From NCBI GenBank assembly GCA_014384545.1, contig JACNFQ010000067.1:1-13726 (forward strand): a stretch of DNA of 13,726 nt, in the 5' to 3' direction. This stretch comes from a bacterium (GTDB lineage: Bacteria; UBP7; UBA6624). The number at the start of each line of letters is the position of its first letter. The first letter of the stretch is position 1. Below the pieces are notes generated by a model. That model had not been told where the DNA came from and ran no database searches. It saw only the letters and a program-made list of their open reading frames with translations. The translations under genes and the position numbers were made by a program. Shown piece by piece: positions 13,374 through 13,726 of the stretch.

Positions 13374-13726
13374 CTCAAGGGGCAAGGATCATTGATGGTC
13401 GTGCGCTCGCTGCTCGGACACGAGTGCGTTTGGCTGAGGAGATTAGCAGGAGAGGCCGCGAAGTTACTTTGGCGGTCTTGTTGGTGGGAGATGACCCTGC
13501 CAGTGCAATCTATGTACGAGGAAAGGAGAGAGCGGCATCCGAGGTGGGCATACGCTCCCTTGTTCGGAGAGAACCTAACTCATTGTCTCAAGAAGGAGCA
13601 GAGAGGATTGTAGAGGAATGGGCCAACGACTCTACGATTCATGCGATTCTCGTTCAACTCCCTTTGCCCCCCGGATTGAATACCCAACGGGTGATTCTCC
13701 CCATTCCTCCCGCAAAAGATGTACAT
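13370..13726 (+). CDS. folD: Methylenetetrahydrofolate dehydrogenase/cyclohydrolase, 5' part
   Basis: 119 codons are open from the ATG to the right edge. Folate C1 metabolism: the enzyme oxidises 5,10-methylene-THF with NAD(P)+ and hydrolyses the methenyl product to 10-formyl-THF. The N-terminal catalytic domain is clear. It shows IIDGRALAARTRVRL, the block LAVLLVGDDPASAIYVRGKERA with the conserved tyrosine and the catalytic lysine of YxxxK, VGIRS, and AILVQLPLPPGLN. The last codons read KDVH, where the family has KDVDG; the final residue is an edge codon, so this position is just a visible variation. The NAD(P)-binding C-terminal half is outside the window. Its start overlaps the preceding stop as ATGA (13370-13373) and has a strong Shine-Dalgarno site. 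Confidence 0.95.
   Translation, partial: MTQGARIIDGRALAARTRVRLAEEISRRGREVTLAVLLVGDDPASAIYVRGKERAASEVGIRSLVRREPNSLSQEGAERIVEEWANDSTIHAILVQLPLPPGLNTQRVILPIPPAKDVH

Overview
This 13.7-kb window is densely packed bacterial chromosome of roughly even base composition. I see no tRNA, rRNA, insertion sequence, CRISPR array or phage gene. Most genes are housekeeping, with almost no spacing between genes in a run. The haem-c domain with a signal peptide, MltG, alanine racemase and a possible lipoprotein point to a bacterium with a peptidoglycan wall and secreted c-type cytochromes. I cannot name the phylum. Lead genes here repeatedly carry a -10 box of the form TANNNT 6-8 nt before the start codon, which predicts leaderless mRNAs. 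Internal operon genes more often have Shine-Dalgarno sites or stop/start overlaps.

Layout. (1) 1-633, minus: the 5' part of a secreted cytochrome-c/FTR1-type iron permease, behind a perfect Fur-box palindrome that lies on its promoter. (2) 634-861: an intergenic stretch rich in inverted repeats that I cannot assign. (3) 862-4072, minus: an overlapping operon nnr, alr and a membrane protein resembling CTP-dependent polyprenol/phytol kinases. (4) 4226-4561, plus: a small zinc-ribbon protein with a C-terminal membrane anchor. (5) 4568-5455, minus: a sugar-1-phosphate-type nucleotidyltransferase. (6) 5507-7042, plus: a possible 8-codon leader ORF abutting a gamma-carbonic-anhydrase-like protein, then a serine beta-lactamase-family protein broken by an apparent one-base frameshift. 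(7) 7039-11849, minus: a TolB-like/TPR/NHL-propeller protein followed by a compact Mfd whose N-terminus can only be explained by a non-standard start codon. (8) 11866-13726, plus: mltG, a yqeG-type HAD phosphatase and folD, which runs off the right edge.

The genes do not form one obvious new system. The most unusual signals are in gene expression. They are a repeated leaderless-promoter architecture, a nearly symmetric bidirectional promoter with predicted start points 17 bp apart, a leader ORF whose stop codon touches the next start, NTG-A stop/start overlaps with TTG and CTG starts, and convergent genes that share a CTAG as stop codons on both strands. The structured spacer at 719-861 is the best candidate for an undescribed RNA or regulatory element.
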